From Massilia violaceinigra (GTDB lineage: Bacteria > Pseudomonadota > Gammaproteobacteria > Burkholderiales > Burkholderiaceae_D): a stretch of DNA of 64,000 nucleotides. Positions within the stretch are counted from its first letter, which is position 1; the number at the start of each line of letters is the position of its first letter. The position numbers and the translations under genes were made by a program. Shown one piece after another: positions 32,906-41,896 of the stretch. Below the pieces are notes generated by a model that ran no database searches, had not been told where the DNA came from, and worked only from the letters and a program-made list of their open reading frames with translations. The stretch spans positions 62,001 to 126,000 of the forward strand of contig NZ_CP024608.1 in assembly GCF_002752675.1 (NCBI RefSeq), given 5' to 3'.

Positions 32906-34264
32906 GTGAGCGCCGCTTTGCCCACCTTTGCCGACCTGGCCGCGCGCGTCGCCGGCGGCGCACTGAACCGGCCCCGCATCGCCATCATCGGTGCCGGCAG
33001 CAGCGGTCTGGCCTGTGCCACCGAGATGCTGCAACGCGGCCTGGACCCGGTCCTGTTCGAGGCGCGCTCGCAGCCGGGCGGGCTGTGGGGCAAGGATCCG
33101 CTGTCGACGATCTACCCGGACCTGGTCCAGAATGCGGCCTCGCAACTGCCGCTGTCGCGCCCGGAAGCCGGCAGCTGGGCCGCGTACACCGAGCAATGCC
33201 TCGACACCATCAAGCGCCAGGGCCTCGCTTCCCGCATCTTCACCTCGACCAAGGTGCTGTGCGTGACGCCGTCGCTGCATTCGGGCGGCGCCGACCTGCT
33301 GATCGCCAGCGCGGATCAGGCCGCCCCGCCCCTGCTGCGCCACTTCGAGCAGGTGGTGTACGCGGGCGGGCTGTACCACACGCCGCAGATGCCCGACATC
33401 GCCGGGGCGGCGGACTTTACGGGCCGCATCATCCATTCGTCCGACGTGCGCGACATCAGCCGCTTTGCCGGCCAGCGCGTGCTGATCGTCGGCCTGGGCA
33501 ATACGGCCATGGAGTGCGCGGCCAGGCTGTTTCCGGTGGCGCAGCAACTGGTGCTGTCGGGCCGCAGTCCGACCTGGCTGGTGCCGCGCCTGATTTACGG
33601 CAGCCCGATCGATGTGGCCACGCGCGCGCTCAAGGATGCCTACCGCCACAGCTACCAGGCCAGGCTGTGGGAAGCGTGCCGCGTCCACGGGGCGATCGGC
33701 CATGCGGTCGACCCGTCCAGCCACGAAATCGACGTGGGACGCCAGCGCATCACCGTCAGCGACGCCATGCTCGGGCCGGTGCGCAGCGGCATGGTGCCAC
33801 TGCGCCCGGCACTGGCGCACGTCGCCGAACGCAGCGTCCATTTTGTCGATGGCAGCAGCTGCGATGCCGACGTGATCGTCTGCTGCACCGGCTACCAAAG
33901 CCAGTCGATCCTGGCCGAGGGCAGCGAGGTGCCGCAGCAGCTGGTCGGCAACGTGCTGCATGCGCGCTACCCCGGCCTGTGGTTCACCGGCGCGCCGGCG
34001 CTGTGGGGCAGCCCGGCGCCGATTGCCAAGAAACAGGGCCGCCTGATCGCCCATGCGATCGCTGCCGGTTGGAACCGCGAGGACCTGACCCAGGCCGTGC
34101 GCCCGCACGCCAATTACGACAAGGCCGCCACGCGCCTGCCGTTCGGCTTCGAGGTAGCCGACTTCAGCGGATACGCACACATGGTCGACGAGGCCAGCGC
34201 CAGCGCGGTCCCCGGCGACGCGCACGCGCCGCTGGCCGGCAGCCCGGTCAACTACGCCGGATAG
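32906..34264 (+). CDS. Flavin-containing monooxygenase-like NAD(P)/FAD oxidoreductase
   Basis: A 452-residue flavoprotein predicted to oxygenate a small nucleophilic or ketone substrate with NADPH. The FAD site is IAIIGAGSSGLACATEML (about 25-42), the NADPH site VLIVGLGNTAMECAARLF (about 193-210), and the FMO-type VIVCCTGYQSQS lies near 330. GTG 32906 is preferred to GTG 32900 because GGAG sits eight bases upstream. The Baeyer-Villiger FxGxxxHxxxW signature is only loosely kept (FTGRIIHSSDV), so an N-oxidising FMO-like role is favoured. A 15-bp tandem repeat begins at its stop codon. Confidence 0.82.
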   Translation: MSAALPTFADLAARVAGGALNRPRIAIIGAGSSGLACATEMLQRGLDPVLFEARSQPGGLWGKDPLSTIYPDLVQNAASQLPLSRPEAGSWAAYTEQCLDTIKRQGLASRIFTSTKVLCVTPSLHSGGADLLIASADQAAPPLLRHFEQVVYAGGLYHTPQMPDIAGAADFTGRIIHSSDVRDISRFAGQRVLIVGLGNTAMECAARLFPVAQQLVLSGRSPTWLVPRLIYGSPIDVATRALKDAYRHSYQARLWEACRVHGAIGHAVDPSSHEIDVGRQRITVSDAMLGPVRSGMVPLRPALAHVAERSVHFVDGSSCDADVIVCCTGYQSQSILAEGSEVPQQLVGNVLHARYPGLWFTGAPALWGSPAPIAKKQGRLIAHAIAAGWNREDLTQAVRPHANYDKAATRLPFGFEVADFSGYAHMVDEASASAVPGDAHAPLAGSPVNYAG

Positions 34265-34320
34265 GATAGCGCCGCGCCGGATAGCGCCGCGCCGGACAGC
34301 GCCACGCCGGACAGCGCGCC
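34264..34320. repeat. 15-bp tandem repeat, 3.8 copies
   Basis: Units GGATAGCGCCGCGCC, GGATAGCGCCGCGCC, GGACAGCGCCACGCC and a partial GGACAGCGCGCC. The first base is the last base of the monooxygenase stop codon. No reading frame appears to use it. Confidence 0.85.
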
Positions 34321-34511
34321 GTATCCACCGGGGATGCACCGGGCCGGCAAGGAGTGCGGCAACCGCCGGCAGCGTGCGCCATTGTGAAATCGGCCCATGT
34401 TTTGCCGTCGGTGAAGTTACAATCCCGCCTTGTCAAATGGCCGCCCCCGCATGGTCATGCATGATGGCTGCCGGCGTGTTCACCGGGCAGCCACGCTCCC
34501 GGAAAAATCCT

Positions 34512-37500
34512 ATGCCTGCACAGTATGTCAACACGCTTCGATACTGGTTCGATGTCGAAGCGCTCATGTATCCCGATATTCCCAGACCAGGCAAGCGGCC
34601 CGCCTTTTTCAAGCGCTACGACGAGAAGCTGCCGTGGCTGCCGGCGCCCCGGGGCACGCTGGCGGACGACGCGCCGCACGGCCGGCACAAGTATTTCGTC
34701 TGGTTCGGCCTGGTCGAGAAAGGCGTGCTGGAAGCGGAACTGGTGGAGATGTTCCCGCTCGAGGCGGCCGAGGAAAAATTCAGCGGCAACCACGTCCATC
34801 CGGCCAAGGGCAACACCTTTCTGTGCGCCGTCGAAATCGGTTCGGACGGCCGGCCCAGCGTCGACACGCTGCAGCTGGCCGCGTTCGCCGTCGCCTTCGC
34901 GGAAAAGAAAAACAAGACCCGGATCGGCTACGGCGTGACCCTGTTCGGGCTGAAGAACAAGCTGCACGAACTGGCCATGGGCAACCACGGCATCGCCGAC
35001 GCCGACTGGTTCGACGACATCACCGACTTCCTTATCAGCGAGCTGGACTGGAAGCCGCGCACCCTGCTCGCGCGCGCCCAACTGTGCGCGCACGAGGTCA
35101 CGCTGATCGACCGCCGCGGCAAGAAATTTCCGCGCGAGCCGGAGATGGACCCGGTCAATTCCTTCTATCTCGACGATCTCGACCGCATGCGCCAGGAGGC
35201 CGAGCACGGCGCCGGCTCGGCCCAGATCCAGGCTTACCTCGACGGCCACGAGCGTAGCGACGCCCGGCGTGGCGACGCCCGGCGTGGCGACGCGCGACGT
35301 AGCGACGCCCGACGCGATATCACCCGTCCCGCCTCGGTCAATGCCGCGCTCGATCCGCGCCGTTTTCCGCTGGGACGCTGGCCGACCGAGTTTCCACTTT
35401 TCCTGATGCAGCAGGTGGCCGTCAATATCGGTCTGGAAACCTTGGCCGACGGCGGCATCTTTTCGGTCAACGGCCCGCCCGGCACCGGCAAGACCACCCT
35501 GCTGATGGACATCATCGCCGCCCGCGTGGTCGAGCGCGCCAGGATCCTGGTGCAATTCGCCAATCCGGAAGCGGCGTTCGCGCGCTCGCCGCACCAGGTG
35601 GAGTATCCGGCCAACAGCAGCGGCGTCGCCTTCAGGGGGCCATGCTTCCACATCGATGAGCGCCTGCTCGACACCGGCATCGTGGTCGCCAGCGAAAACA
35701 ACAAGGCGGTCGAAAATATCACGCTCGACCTGCCCAGCATCAAGAAAGTGGCGCCGCAGGCGCTGCTGGTGGACGGCGAACCGTTCGACTATTTTGCCGC
35801 CAGCGCCGAATCGATCCTCAACGAAGAAAAGAAAAAGCTGCCGGGCGAGGCAGGCGAGGCCGAGGCGCCCGGGGAAGACGACGCCGGCGACGAGCATGGC
35901 AAGATCCGCTGCTGGGGCCTGATTTCGGTCCCCCTCGGCAAGATGGCCAACCGCAGCCTGGTGGCCAACCGCCTCGGCGCCTTCAAGGAGTCAGGCCTGG
36001 CGAAACAGCTCGCCGCCGCGGGCGCCTCGCTCAACTGGGAAGCGGCGCGCACCCGCTTCAACCAGGCCGTGGCCGAGGTCGAAGCGATCCAGGCCGCGAT
36101 CCTCGATTACGACGGCGCGCTGCCGGCATGGAAGGCGGCGCGGGAACTGAGCGCGGCGTTCGATGGCGCCGCCGCCGCGGCACGCCAGCGCAACGATGAC
36201 GCCAGCGCGGCCCTGGCCGCGCTCGATACCGATGCCGCCGGCAATGCCTCGGCCATCGCCACCAATCTGCAGGAACGCGAACTGCACGCCACCGAATGGC
36301 CGGCCTGGCGCCAGTTGCTGGCGCGCTTTTTCAGCAAGGCGACATTCGCCGGATTCCAGTCGCGCCAGCAAGCATTGTCGGACGAGTACGACAGCCTGCG
36401 CACCGAGCGCGCGCGCTTGAAAGTGGCGCGCCTGGAAGCGCTGACCAGCGCCAGCAACTGCGCGGCGCACTGGCAGGCGGCCCGGGCCGATGCTGCCACG
36501 CACGCCGCGGCGCTGCGCACCGTCCGCCAGCGCCTCGACGCGCTCGCGGCCACCTTGGGCGAAGCCGCCTTCGACCCGGCCGCGTTTGCCGCGCTTCCGG
36601 TCGAGCAGCAACAGAAGTCCCTGCCGCGCAGCAACGCCAGGTATCACACGGCGCGCGCCACGGTGTTCGTCGCCGCCATGCAGCTGCACAAGGCTTTCCT
36701 CAAGCATGCCGGCAAACCGTTCGAAACCAACTTCCGCCTGGCGCTGGCCATGCTGGCGCAGGAAGGCTACATCCAGCCGCACCTGGCAGCCATGGCGCGC
36801 CACTTGTGGGCCACCTTTTTCCTGGCCGTGCCGGTGGTATCGAGCACGTTCGCGTCGGTATCGCGCTGCTTCGCCGACCTTGGCGAAGGAGAAATCGGGC
36901 TGCTGCTGGTGGACGAAGGCGGGCAGGCGGTGCCATCGCACGCGCTGGGCGCCATCTGGCGCTCGAAGCGCGCCCTGATCGTCGGCGACCCGCTGCAGGT
37001 CGAACCCGTGGTCACGATGGACAAGAAGCTCGACTACGGCATCCTCAGCTACCACCAGGCGCCGGCCGAGCACCAGCTGACCGCGTATTCGGCCCAGCAC
37101 CTGGCTGACCGCGGCAACCGCTTCGGCGCCAACGTGGTGCAGTACGACGGCAGCGACCTGTGGGTCGGCGCGCCGCTGCGGGTGCACCGGCGCTGCGCCG
37201 ATCCGATGTTTTCGCTGTCGAACCAGATTGCCTACAACGCCAAGATGGTCTACGGACCGGCGCGTGCCGAGGAAGAACAAGCCACCGCACTGCGTCCGCT
37301 GCTCGGTCCGTCGTGCTGGCACGACATAGTTGACGGCGAATTCGAGGAGCACTACAACGAGCGCGAAGGCGCGGTTGCTGCCGGCATCGTGGTGCGTTAC
37401 GCCAGCAACGGCTGGGTCGACAAAGCGCACGGCTTGCCGGACCTGTTCCTGATCTCGCCGTTCAAATCGGTGGCGCAGGAGCTGACGGGGCTGCTGCGGG

Positions 37501-37808
37501 CACGCGCCGACGAGTGGGCGGGCGACGCGGACGACGAGGCCATTGCCAAGTGGCTGCACGGGCACGTGGGCACGGTGCATACCTTCCAGGGAAAAGAGTG
37601 CGAGACGGTGGTATTCGTCCTCGGCGGCAAGACCAACGAAGCGCGCAACTGGGCCGCTGGCCGGCCCAACATCATCAACGTTGCCGCGACCAGAGCCAAG
37701 CGGCGCCTGTACGTGATCGGCAACCGCCAGCAATGGTCGCGTACGCTGTTCGGCCGCCAACTGGCCGACGCCGTACCCTTACTTTCCCAACCGGGGTCAG
37801 AGCTCTGA
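34512..37808 (+). CDS. Large superfamily 1 (DNA2/UPF1-like) helicase
   Basis: A 1098-residue ATP-dependent nucleic-acid helicase. An uncharacterised N-terminal region (1-300) opens with YVNTLRYWFDVEALMYPDIP. The Walker A is NGPPGTGKTT at 320-329, a large coiled-coil insertion (about 480-740) follows, the Walker B is LLLVDEGGQAVPS with Asp801-Glu802, and the C-terminal RecA domain has HTFQGKECETVVF from His1023 and NVAATRAKRRLYVIGNRQQW. ATG 34512 has a modest GGA upstream. A run RSDARRGDARRGDARRSDAR encoded by 15-bp repeats lies near 248-267. The last six residues, QPGSEL, come from an intergenic repeat. A defence role is possible; no partner nuclease is adjacent. Confidence 0.85.
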   Translation: MPAQYVNTLRYWFDVEALMYPDIPRPGKRPAFFKRYDEKLPWLPAPRGTLADDAPHGRHKYFVWFGLVEKGVLEAELVEMFPLEAAEEKFSGNHVHPAKGNTFLCAVEIGSDGRPSVDTLQLAAFAVAFAEKKNKTRIGYGVTLFGLKNKLHELAMGNHGIADADWFDDITDFLISELDWKPRTLLARAQLCAHEVTLIDRRGKKFPREPEMDPVNSFYLDDLDRMRQEAEHGAGSAQIQAYLDGHERSDARRGDARRGDARRSDARRDITRPASVNAALDPRRFPLGRWPTEFPLFLMQQVAVNIGLETLADGGIFSVNGPPGTGKTTLLMDIIAARVVERARILVQFANPEAAFARSPHQVEYPANSSGVAFRGPCFHIDERLLDTGIVVASENNKAVENITLDLPSIKKVAPQALLVDGEPFDYFAASAESILNEEKKKLPGEAGEAEAPGEDDAGDEHGKIRCWGLISVPLGKMANRSLVANRLGAFKESGLAKQLAAAGASLNWEAARTRFNQAVAEVEAIQAAILDYDGALPAWKAARELSAAFDGAAAAARQRNDDASAALAALDTDAAGNASAIATNLQERELHATEWPAWRQLLARFFSKATFAGFQSRQQALSDEYDSLRTERARLKVARLEALTSASNCAAHWQAARADAATHAAALRTVRQRLDALAATLGEAAFDPAAFAALPVEQQQKSLPRSNARYHTARATVFVAAMQLHKAFLKHAGKPFETNFRLALAMLAQEGYIQPHLAAMARHLWATFFLAVPVVSSTFASVSRCFADLGEGEIGLLLVDEGGQAVPSHALGAIWRSKRALIVGDPLQVEPVVTMDKKLDYGILSYHQAPAEHQLTAYSAQHLADRGNRFGANVVQYDGSDLWVGAPLRVHRRCADPMFSLSNQIAYNAKMVYGPARAEEEQATALRPLLGPSCWHDIVDGEFEEHYNEREGAVAAGIVVRYASNGWVDKAHGLPDLFLISPFKSVAQELTGLLRARADEWAGDADDEAIAKWLHGHVGTVHTFQGKECETVVFVLGGKTNEARNWAAGRPNIINVAATRAKRRLYVIGNRQQWSRTLFGRQLADAVPLLSQPGSEL
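35253..35312 (+). repeat. Four 15-bp tandem repeats inside the helicase gene
   Basis: Units CGTAGCGACGCCCGG, CGTGGCGACGCCCGG, CGTGGCGACGCGCGA and CGTAGCGACGCCCGA encode R-S/G-D-A-R units in frame. The run lies just before the ATPase domain, in a linker, and its length could vary between strains. Confidence 0.88.
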
Positions 37809-37961
37809 CTCGAAACTTTTTCGTTGCCTAACCGGGGTCAAACCCCTGAATCGAAACTTTTTCGTTGCCTGAGCCTGCTTCGCGCTATTGGCACGCACTG
37901 GCGCAGCACTTTTTTTGTTCACATCAGGCATTTGTTTCTAATTAGAGCTCTGACCCCGGTT
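37789..37961. repeat. 41-bp direct repeats and 18-bp inverted repeats of a dispersed intergenic element
   Basis: Two direct copies (37789-37829 and 37830-37870) share AACCGGGGTCA and TCGAAACTTTTTCGTTGCCT. An exact inverted copy of the first 18 bases, ending GACCCCGGTT, lies at 37944-37961. The copies contain smaller palindromes (CAGAGCTCTG). The first copy supplies the final six codons and stop of the helicase gene. Confidence 0.88.
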
Positions 37962-38086
37962 GTAGGAATATCAGCCGTCCGGATTCGCAAGCGCTGGTTA
38001 CCAATCTCCGAACCGGATGACCGTTTATCATGGTGACGTTTTCGATAACACTGGGCCCCTCTTCATTCACCACGAGCCGGCCCCCC

Positions 38087-38620
38087 ATGAACACACTCCT
38101 GATCATCGACATGCAGAACGCATGGCTGAACAACCCCGCCCAACCGTGTTTCGACAGCGCCGGCGTTGTCGGGCGCATCAATCACGCCGCCAGCCACATC
38201 CGTGCGCAGGGTGGCAAGGTGATCTTCGTCCAGCATTCGGATGCGGATGCCGGCATCGGCTCGGCGCCCTGGCAAGTCATCCCGGCGCTGGAACAAGCCG
38301 CCACCGACAGCACGGTGCAAAAGCTGGCGGGCGACTCGTTCGCCGCGACCGACCTGGCGGCGCAGCTGGCCGCCAGCGCCACCACCACCTTGTATATCAG
38401 CGGCTTCGCCACCGAATTTTGCATCGACACCGCCGTGCGCGCGGCGGCCTCGCGCGGCTTGCACGTGGTGGTCTTGTCGGATGCGCACACCACCGCCGAC
38501 CGTCCGCACCTCGCTGCGCCGGCCATCATCGCGCACCACAACTGGGTGTGGTCAGGCTTGCCGGTGCCCGCCGACAGCTCACTGACCGTGTGCACGACGG
38601 CCGAGGCGTTCCCCGCCTGA
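38087..38620 (+). CDS. Isochorismatase-family cysteine hydrolase
   Basis: A 177-residue cytoplasmic hydrolase of the isochorismatase/nicotinamidase fold. The catalytic triad is complete: Asp8 in LLIIDMQNAW, Lys79 in VQKLAGDSF and Cys112 in GFATEFCIDTAVR, preceded by the usual cis-peptide region. The substrate is not predictable; amidases, ureido hydrolases and isochorismatases share these motifs. ATG 38087 has no good Shine-Dalgarno. It follows the helicase and repeat in the same direction but with its own spacing of 278 bases. Confidence 0.88.
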   Translation: MNTLLIIDMQNAWLNNPAQPCFDSAGVVGRINHAASHIRAQGGKVIFVQHSDADAGIGSAPWQVIPALEQAATDSTVQKLAGDSFAATDLAAQLAASATTTLYISGFATEFCIDTAVRAAASRGLHVVVLSDAHTTADRPHLAAPAIIAHHNWVWSGLPVPADSSLTVCTTAEAFPA

Positions 38621-38628
38621 ACGGCGCT

Positions 38629-39486
38629 TCAAAGATGCGGCAGCCACAGGATCATCGTCGCGGCAGCGACGCCTGCCGCGGTCGCCACGCTCAGCACCAG
38701 CATGGCGACGGCCATCGCGCTGCGCGCCACCACGCTGTCGCTCGCCTGCGCGCGCGCATACAGCTCCAGCACCGCAAGCGGCAGCAGGTACTGGGCAAAC
38801 GACAGGAAGCTCAGGAACGGCCCCTGGAAGGTCACTGGATCGAACCCGGCAGGTCCCTGGTTGGCAACGATCCAGGCCATCAGGCCGATCCGGAAGAACC
38901 ACACACCGCTGACCGCCAGGAACAGGCGCAGGGCCCAGCGCCGGTGCAGGGCGATGCGGCCGGCGCGCGCATGGTGCACGGCCAAGACCGCGCACAGCAC
39001 GATCAGCACGGCATTGCCGCTGATGCCCACATGCTGCGCCAGGCCGCCCACCGCGCCGCGAAACCACACCATGTACAGGCCGACGAGGCTCGACGCCACC
39101 GCCAGCAGCACGTACACGCGCCCGTTCCATCGATGAAACGAGGGCGCCAGGCGCCGCAGCGGCGTCATCAGCTGGAGCGCGCCGCCAATGGTGATGACAA
39201 CCGCCACCAGCATGTGCATGCCGATGGCGGCATTGCCAGCGGTATCGCCGGGGACATACCCGCGCGGCATGACCTTGTTCCACTGCGCCAGGTCGCCGTG
39301 CGCCAGCGCGCCGCCGTAGAAAGCGGCCACGTACCAGGCAAACAGCAGTTGCCCCAGCACGGCCACGCCAAACCACAGGCGCGCGGACCAGGCCAGTGCG
39401 GTGTCGACCCTGTCGCGCCGCGCGGTCATGCCCGCCGTGCCTCCGGGTGCCGTGCGCGGCGTGCTTCCAGCCGTTTGCAAGATCAT
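38629..39486 (-). CDS. DUF2306 integral membrane protein
   Basis: A 285-residue protein with about seven hydrophobic helices, matching DUF2306: LHMLVAVVITIGGALQLMTPLRRLAPSFHRWNGRVYVLLAV in the middle and LHRRWALRLFLAVSGVWFFRIG further on, with conserved His residues that could bind heme or metal. GGAAG lies four bases before ATG 39486. It is divergent from the LytS/LytTR pair with 148 bases between, an arrangement that suggests it is a target or partner of that system. Confidence 0.85.
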   Translation of the reverse strand: MILQTAGSTPRTAPGGTAGMTARRDRVDTALAWSARLWFGVAVLGQLLFAWYVAAFYGGALAHGDLAQWNKVMPRGYVPGDTAGNAAIGMHMLVAVVITIGGALQLMTPLRRLAPSFHRWNGRVYVLLAVASSLVGLYMVWFRGAVGGLAQHVGISGNAVLIVLCAVLAVHHARAGRIALHRRWALRLFLAVSGVWFFRIGLMAWIVANQGPAGFDPVTFQGPFLSFLSFAQYLLPLAVLELYARAQASDSVVARSAMAVAMLVLSVATAAGVAAATMILWLPHL

Positions 39487-39634
39487 GTGACTTCCTTTCG
39501 TGTGATTCGTGTGATATCGGATGGGCACACAGTAGGAGCAGGCGGCGCCGCTGGCGAGGGCGCGCGGCGATCGGCGCGACCGGCGGCGGTTTTCCGGGCT
39601 TGAACGACGGTCGGCGAACGGTTATTGTGGCGGG

Positions 39635-40693
39635 ATGACCAACGCGCCGCCACCTGCCCTGCCCTCGCGCCATCCGGCGCTGCCGACCCTGCGCCAGGCG
39701 CTGGTGGTGACGCTCATCGCGCTACAGCTGACGTGGGTGCTGGCAACGCTGTCGTCGGGACCGTTTTTGTCGGTGCTGCTGCGCATCGGTTTCATCGCCA
39801 TCGTCTTGCTGCTCACCTACACGGCGAGCGGCACGCTGCGCCAGCGCTGGCTGCCACCGGCCCTGGTGCGGCTGCTGGCGGTGGCGCTGATGGCACCGCT
39901 CGCCACGCTGGCCATTTTCCGGCTGACGGAAAACAGTCCCGCCAAACGCGAGCTGGCGTATGGCTACATCATGCTGGCCGTCGTCGCGGTGGTCGTCGGG
40001 GTGCTGGTGACGTTCGTGGCGCTGCGCGTCGAACGCAAGGCGCGCGAGCGCGCCGCCCGCCTGCAGACCGAACGCGAACGCCACACACTCGAGCGCGAGC
40101 TGCTCGACGCGCGCCTGCGCCTGCTGCAGGCGCAAATCGAACCGCACTTCCTGTTCAATACGCTGGCCAATATCGAGGCGCTGGTCGAGGCCAAGTCCGA
40201 CAATGCGGGGCCGGTGCTGCGCCATCTGATCGCCTACCTCAAGGCCGCGATGCCGCGCCTGAACGATGCCGACGCCACCCTCGACACCGAGCTGCAACTG
40301 GTACGCGCCTATCTGGAGCTGATGCACATGCGCATGCCCGACCGCCTGCGCTTCAACGTGCAAACGGCGCCCGGGCTGAACGGCTTGCCGTTTCCGGCGA
40401 TGGCCTTGCTGACCCTGGTGGAAAACGCGGTGCGGCACGGCATCGATCCGAGCCTTGACGGCGGCTGCATCGAGGTCGGCTGCAAGCGCGATGCAGCCAG
40501 CGGCCGCGTGAGCTTGTGGGTGAGCGATACCGGCGTCGGCATGTCGGAGCTCAGCCAGCCGGGCACCGGGCTGACCAATGTGCGCACGCGCCTGCTGGCT
40601 TTTTACGGCGCCGGCGCGAAGCTGGATTTACACGAACAGGCGCCGCATGGCTTGCACGTCGAACTGACCTTTCAACCACGGAGCGCCGCATGA
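39635..40693 (+). CDS. LytS-type sensor histidine kinase
   Basis: A 352-residue membrane kinase of the His_kinase (PF06580) type. Four hydrophobic helices lie between 20 and 130, followed by a short coiled coil, the phospho-acceptor His171 in LLQAQIEPHFLFNTLANI, and an ATPase with LVENAVRHGI (N box), DTGVGM and GTGLTNVRTRL. Its stop overlaps the regulator start as ATGA, so the pair is translationally coupled. No extracellular sensor domain is present, so the signal is probably sensed in or at the membrane. Confidence 0.9.
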   Translation: MTNAPPPALPSRHPALPTLRQALVVTLIALQLTWVLATLSSGPFLSVLLRIGFIAIVLLLTYTASGTLRQRWLPPALVRLLAVALMAPLATLAIFRLTENSPAKRELAYGYIMLAVVAVVVGVLVTFVALRVERKARERAARLQTERERHTLERELLDARLRLLQAQIEPHFLFNTLANIEALVEAKSDNAGPVLRHLIAYLKAAMPRLNDADATLDTELQLVRAYLELMHMRMPDRLRFNVQTAPGLNGLPFPAMALLTLVENAVRHGIDPSLDGGCIEVGCKRDAASGRVSLWVSDTGVGMSELSQPGTGLTNVRTRLLAFYGAGAKLDLHEQAPHGLHVELTFQPRSAA

Positions 40694-41460
40694 ACCACCC
40701 GACCGCCCTGATCGCCGACGACGAACCGCTGCTGCGCGAACACCTGCGCGCGCAACTGGCGCGGCTATGGCCTGAGCTGGACATCGTGGCCGAGGCGCGC
40801 AACGGCGGCGAGGCAGTCGAGCTGTTCGACCAGCATCACCCGGCAATTGTGTTTTTGGACGTGCACATGCCCGGCCTGAACGGCATCGAGGCGGCGCGGG
40901 CGCTGGCGCGGCGGGCGCAGATCGTGTTCATTACCGCGTACGAGCAGTATGCGGTGCAGGCGTTCGAGCAGGGCGCCATCGATTATCTGGTCAAGCCGAT
41001 CGATGCTGCGCGCCTGGCCGACACGGTGCAGCGTTTGCAGGAACGGCTGGGGCGAGCGCCCGACGCCGGCGCGGCCTTCGACGCGGTGCTCGAACGCATG
41101 GCCAGCGAATTGCGCCAGCGCAGCGGCACGCGCAACTGGCTGCAGTGGATCAAGGCCTCGGTCGGCAGCCGGGTGCGATTGATTGCGGTGGAGCAGGTGG
41201 CGTTCATCCGCGCGGACGGCAAGTACACCTCGGTAGTGTGGGACGATGGCGAGGCGCTGATTCGCAAGAGCATCCGCGAACTGGGCGACGAGCTCGATCC
41301 GGACCGCTTCGTGCAGATTCACCGCTCGGTGATCGTCAATCTGCATTACGTGAGCGAGGTGGTGCGCGGGGTGAACGAAACGGCCGATGTGCACCTGCGC
41401 GGACGCGCGGAGGTGCTGCCGGTCAGCCGGAGTTACCTGCATCATTTTCGGCAGATGTAG
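40690..41460 (+). CDS. LytTR-family response regulator
   Basis: A 256-residue DNA-binding regulator. Receiver about 1-120 with Asp57 in IVFLDVHMPG, Thr in IVFITAYEQYA and Lys in DYLVKPIDA; LytTR domain about 150-256 with VEQVAFIRADGKYTSVVWDDGEALIRKSIRELGDEL and FVQIHRSVIVNL. It overlaps the kinase gene by four bases. Likely targets are the divergent DUF2306 gene and its own operon, inferred from arrangement. Confidence 0.92.
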   Translation: MNHPTALIADDEPLLREHLRAQLARLWPELDIVAEARNGGEAVELFDQHHPAIVFLDVHMPGLNGIEAARALARRAQIVFITAYEQYAVQAFEQGAIDYLVKPIDAARLADTVQRLQERLGRAPDAGAAFDAVLERMASELRQRSGTRNWLQWIKASVGSRVRLIAVEQVAFIRADGKYTSVVWDDGEALIRKSIRELGDELDPDRFVQIHRSVIVNLHYVSEVVRGVNETADVHLRGRAEVLPVSRSYLHHFRQM

Positions 41461-41478
41461 CTGTCGTACCGCCCACTG

Positions 41479-41841
41479 TCAGGGCGGCGGCTGGCAAAAC
41501 CGGATGCGGTTGCCGAATGGATCGCCCACTTGCATCACCCTGCCCCACGGCAAGTCGTCGACACCAGGACGCGCATAGGCGTATTCCTTGGCCGTCAGTT
41601 CCTGATGCAGCGCGTCGATGTCATCGAGATGGACGAAGATGGTCGAGCCGGGCGTGGCATCGCCATGGTGTTCGCTCAGGTGGATGACCAGCTCGCCACG
41701 CCTGATCTCCATATACAAGGGCATGCCCTCCTCGAAGCGGTGCTCCCACTCGCAGGCGAAGCCGAGGAAGTCCAGGTAGAACTCCCTGGCTTTTTCCTCC
41801 GAAAAAATGCGCAAAATGGGAATGGCCGGGGAAAGGTTCAC
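41479..41841 (-). CDS. Glyoxalase/bleomycin-resistance fold protein
   Basis: A 120-residue member of the VOC (glyoxalase) superfamily. The fold is shown by AIPILRIFSEEKAREFYLDFLGFACEWEHRF, the second half HLDDIDALHQELTAKEYAYARPGVDDLPWGRVMQVGDPFGNRIRFCQ. GTG 41841 is chosen because AGGAG lies six bases upstream and this matches the start of homologues I know; an ATG at 41889 would add 16 residues. Substrate unknown. It converges with the LytTR gene and follows pepP-like gene by 55 bases. Confidence 0.85.
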   Translation of the reverse strand: MNLSPAIPILRIFSEEKAREFYLDFLGFACEWEHRFEEGMPLYMEIRRGELVIHLSEHHGDATPGSTIFVHLDDIDALHQELTAKEYAYARPGVDDLPWGRVMQVGDPFGNRIRFCQPPP

Positions 41842-41896
41842 GCGTCGCTCCTGATGGGTTCTGTGGCCCTCAGCGTGCGTCATCGGCATGCCTTTG

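Noticed and set aside
32655..32909. Open frame beginning MTLRCQIVFNRPGEI over the small RNA region
   Set aside because: No ribosome-binding site; it runs through three perfect hairpins and a terminator and resembles no protein.
37789..37870. 41-bp direct repeats as a CRISPR-like array
   Set aside because: The copies abut without spacers, only two are present and there are no cas genes.
37789..37961. Insertion-sequence ends formed by the 18-bp inverted repeats
   Set aside because: Only 137 bases lie between them and no transposase or target duplication is visible; a palindromic intergenic repeat fits better.
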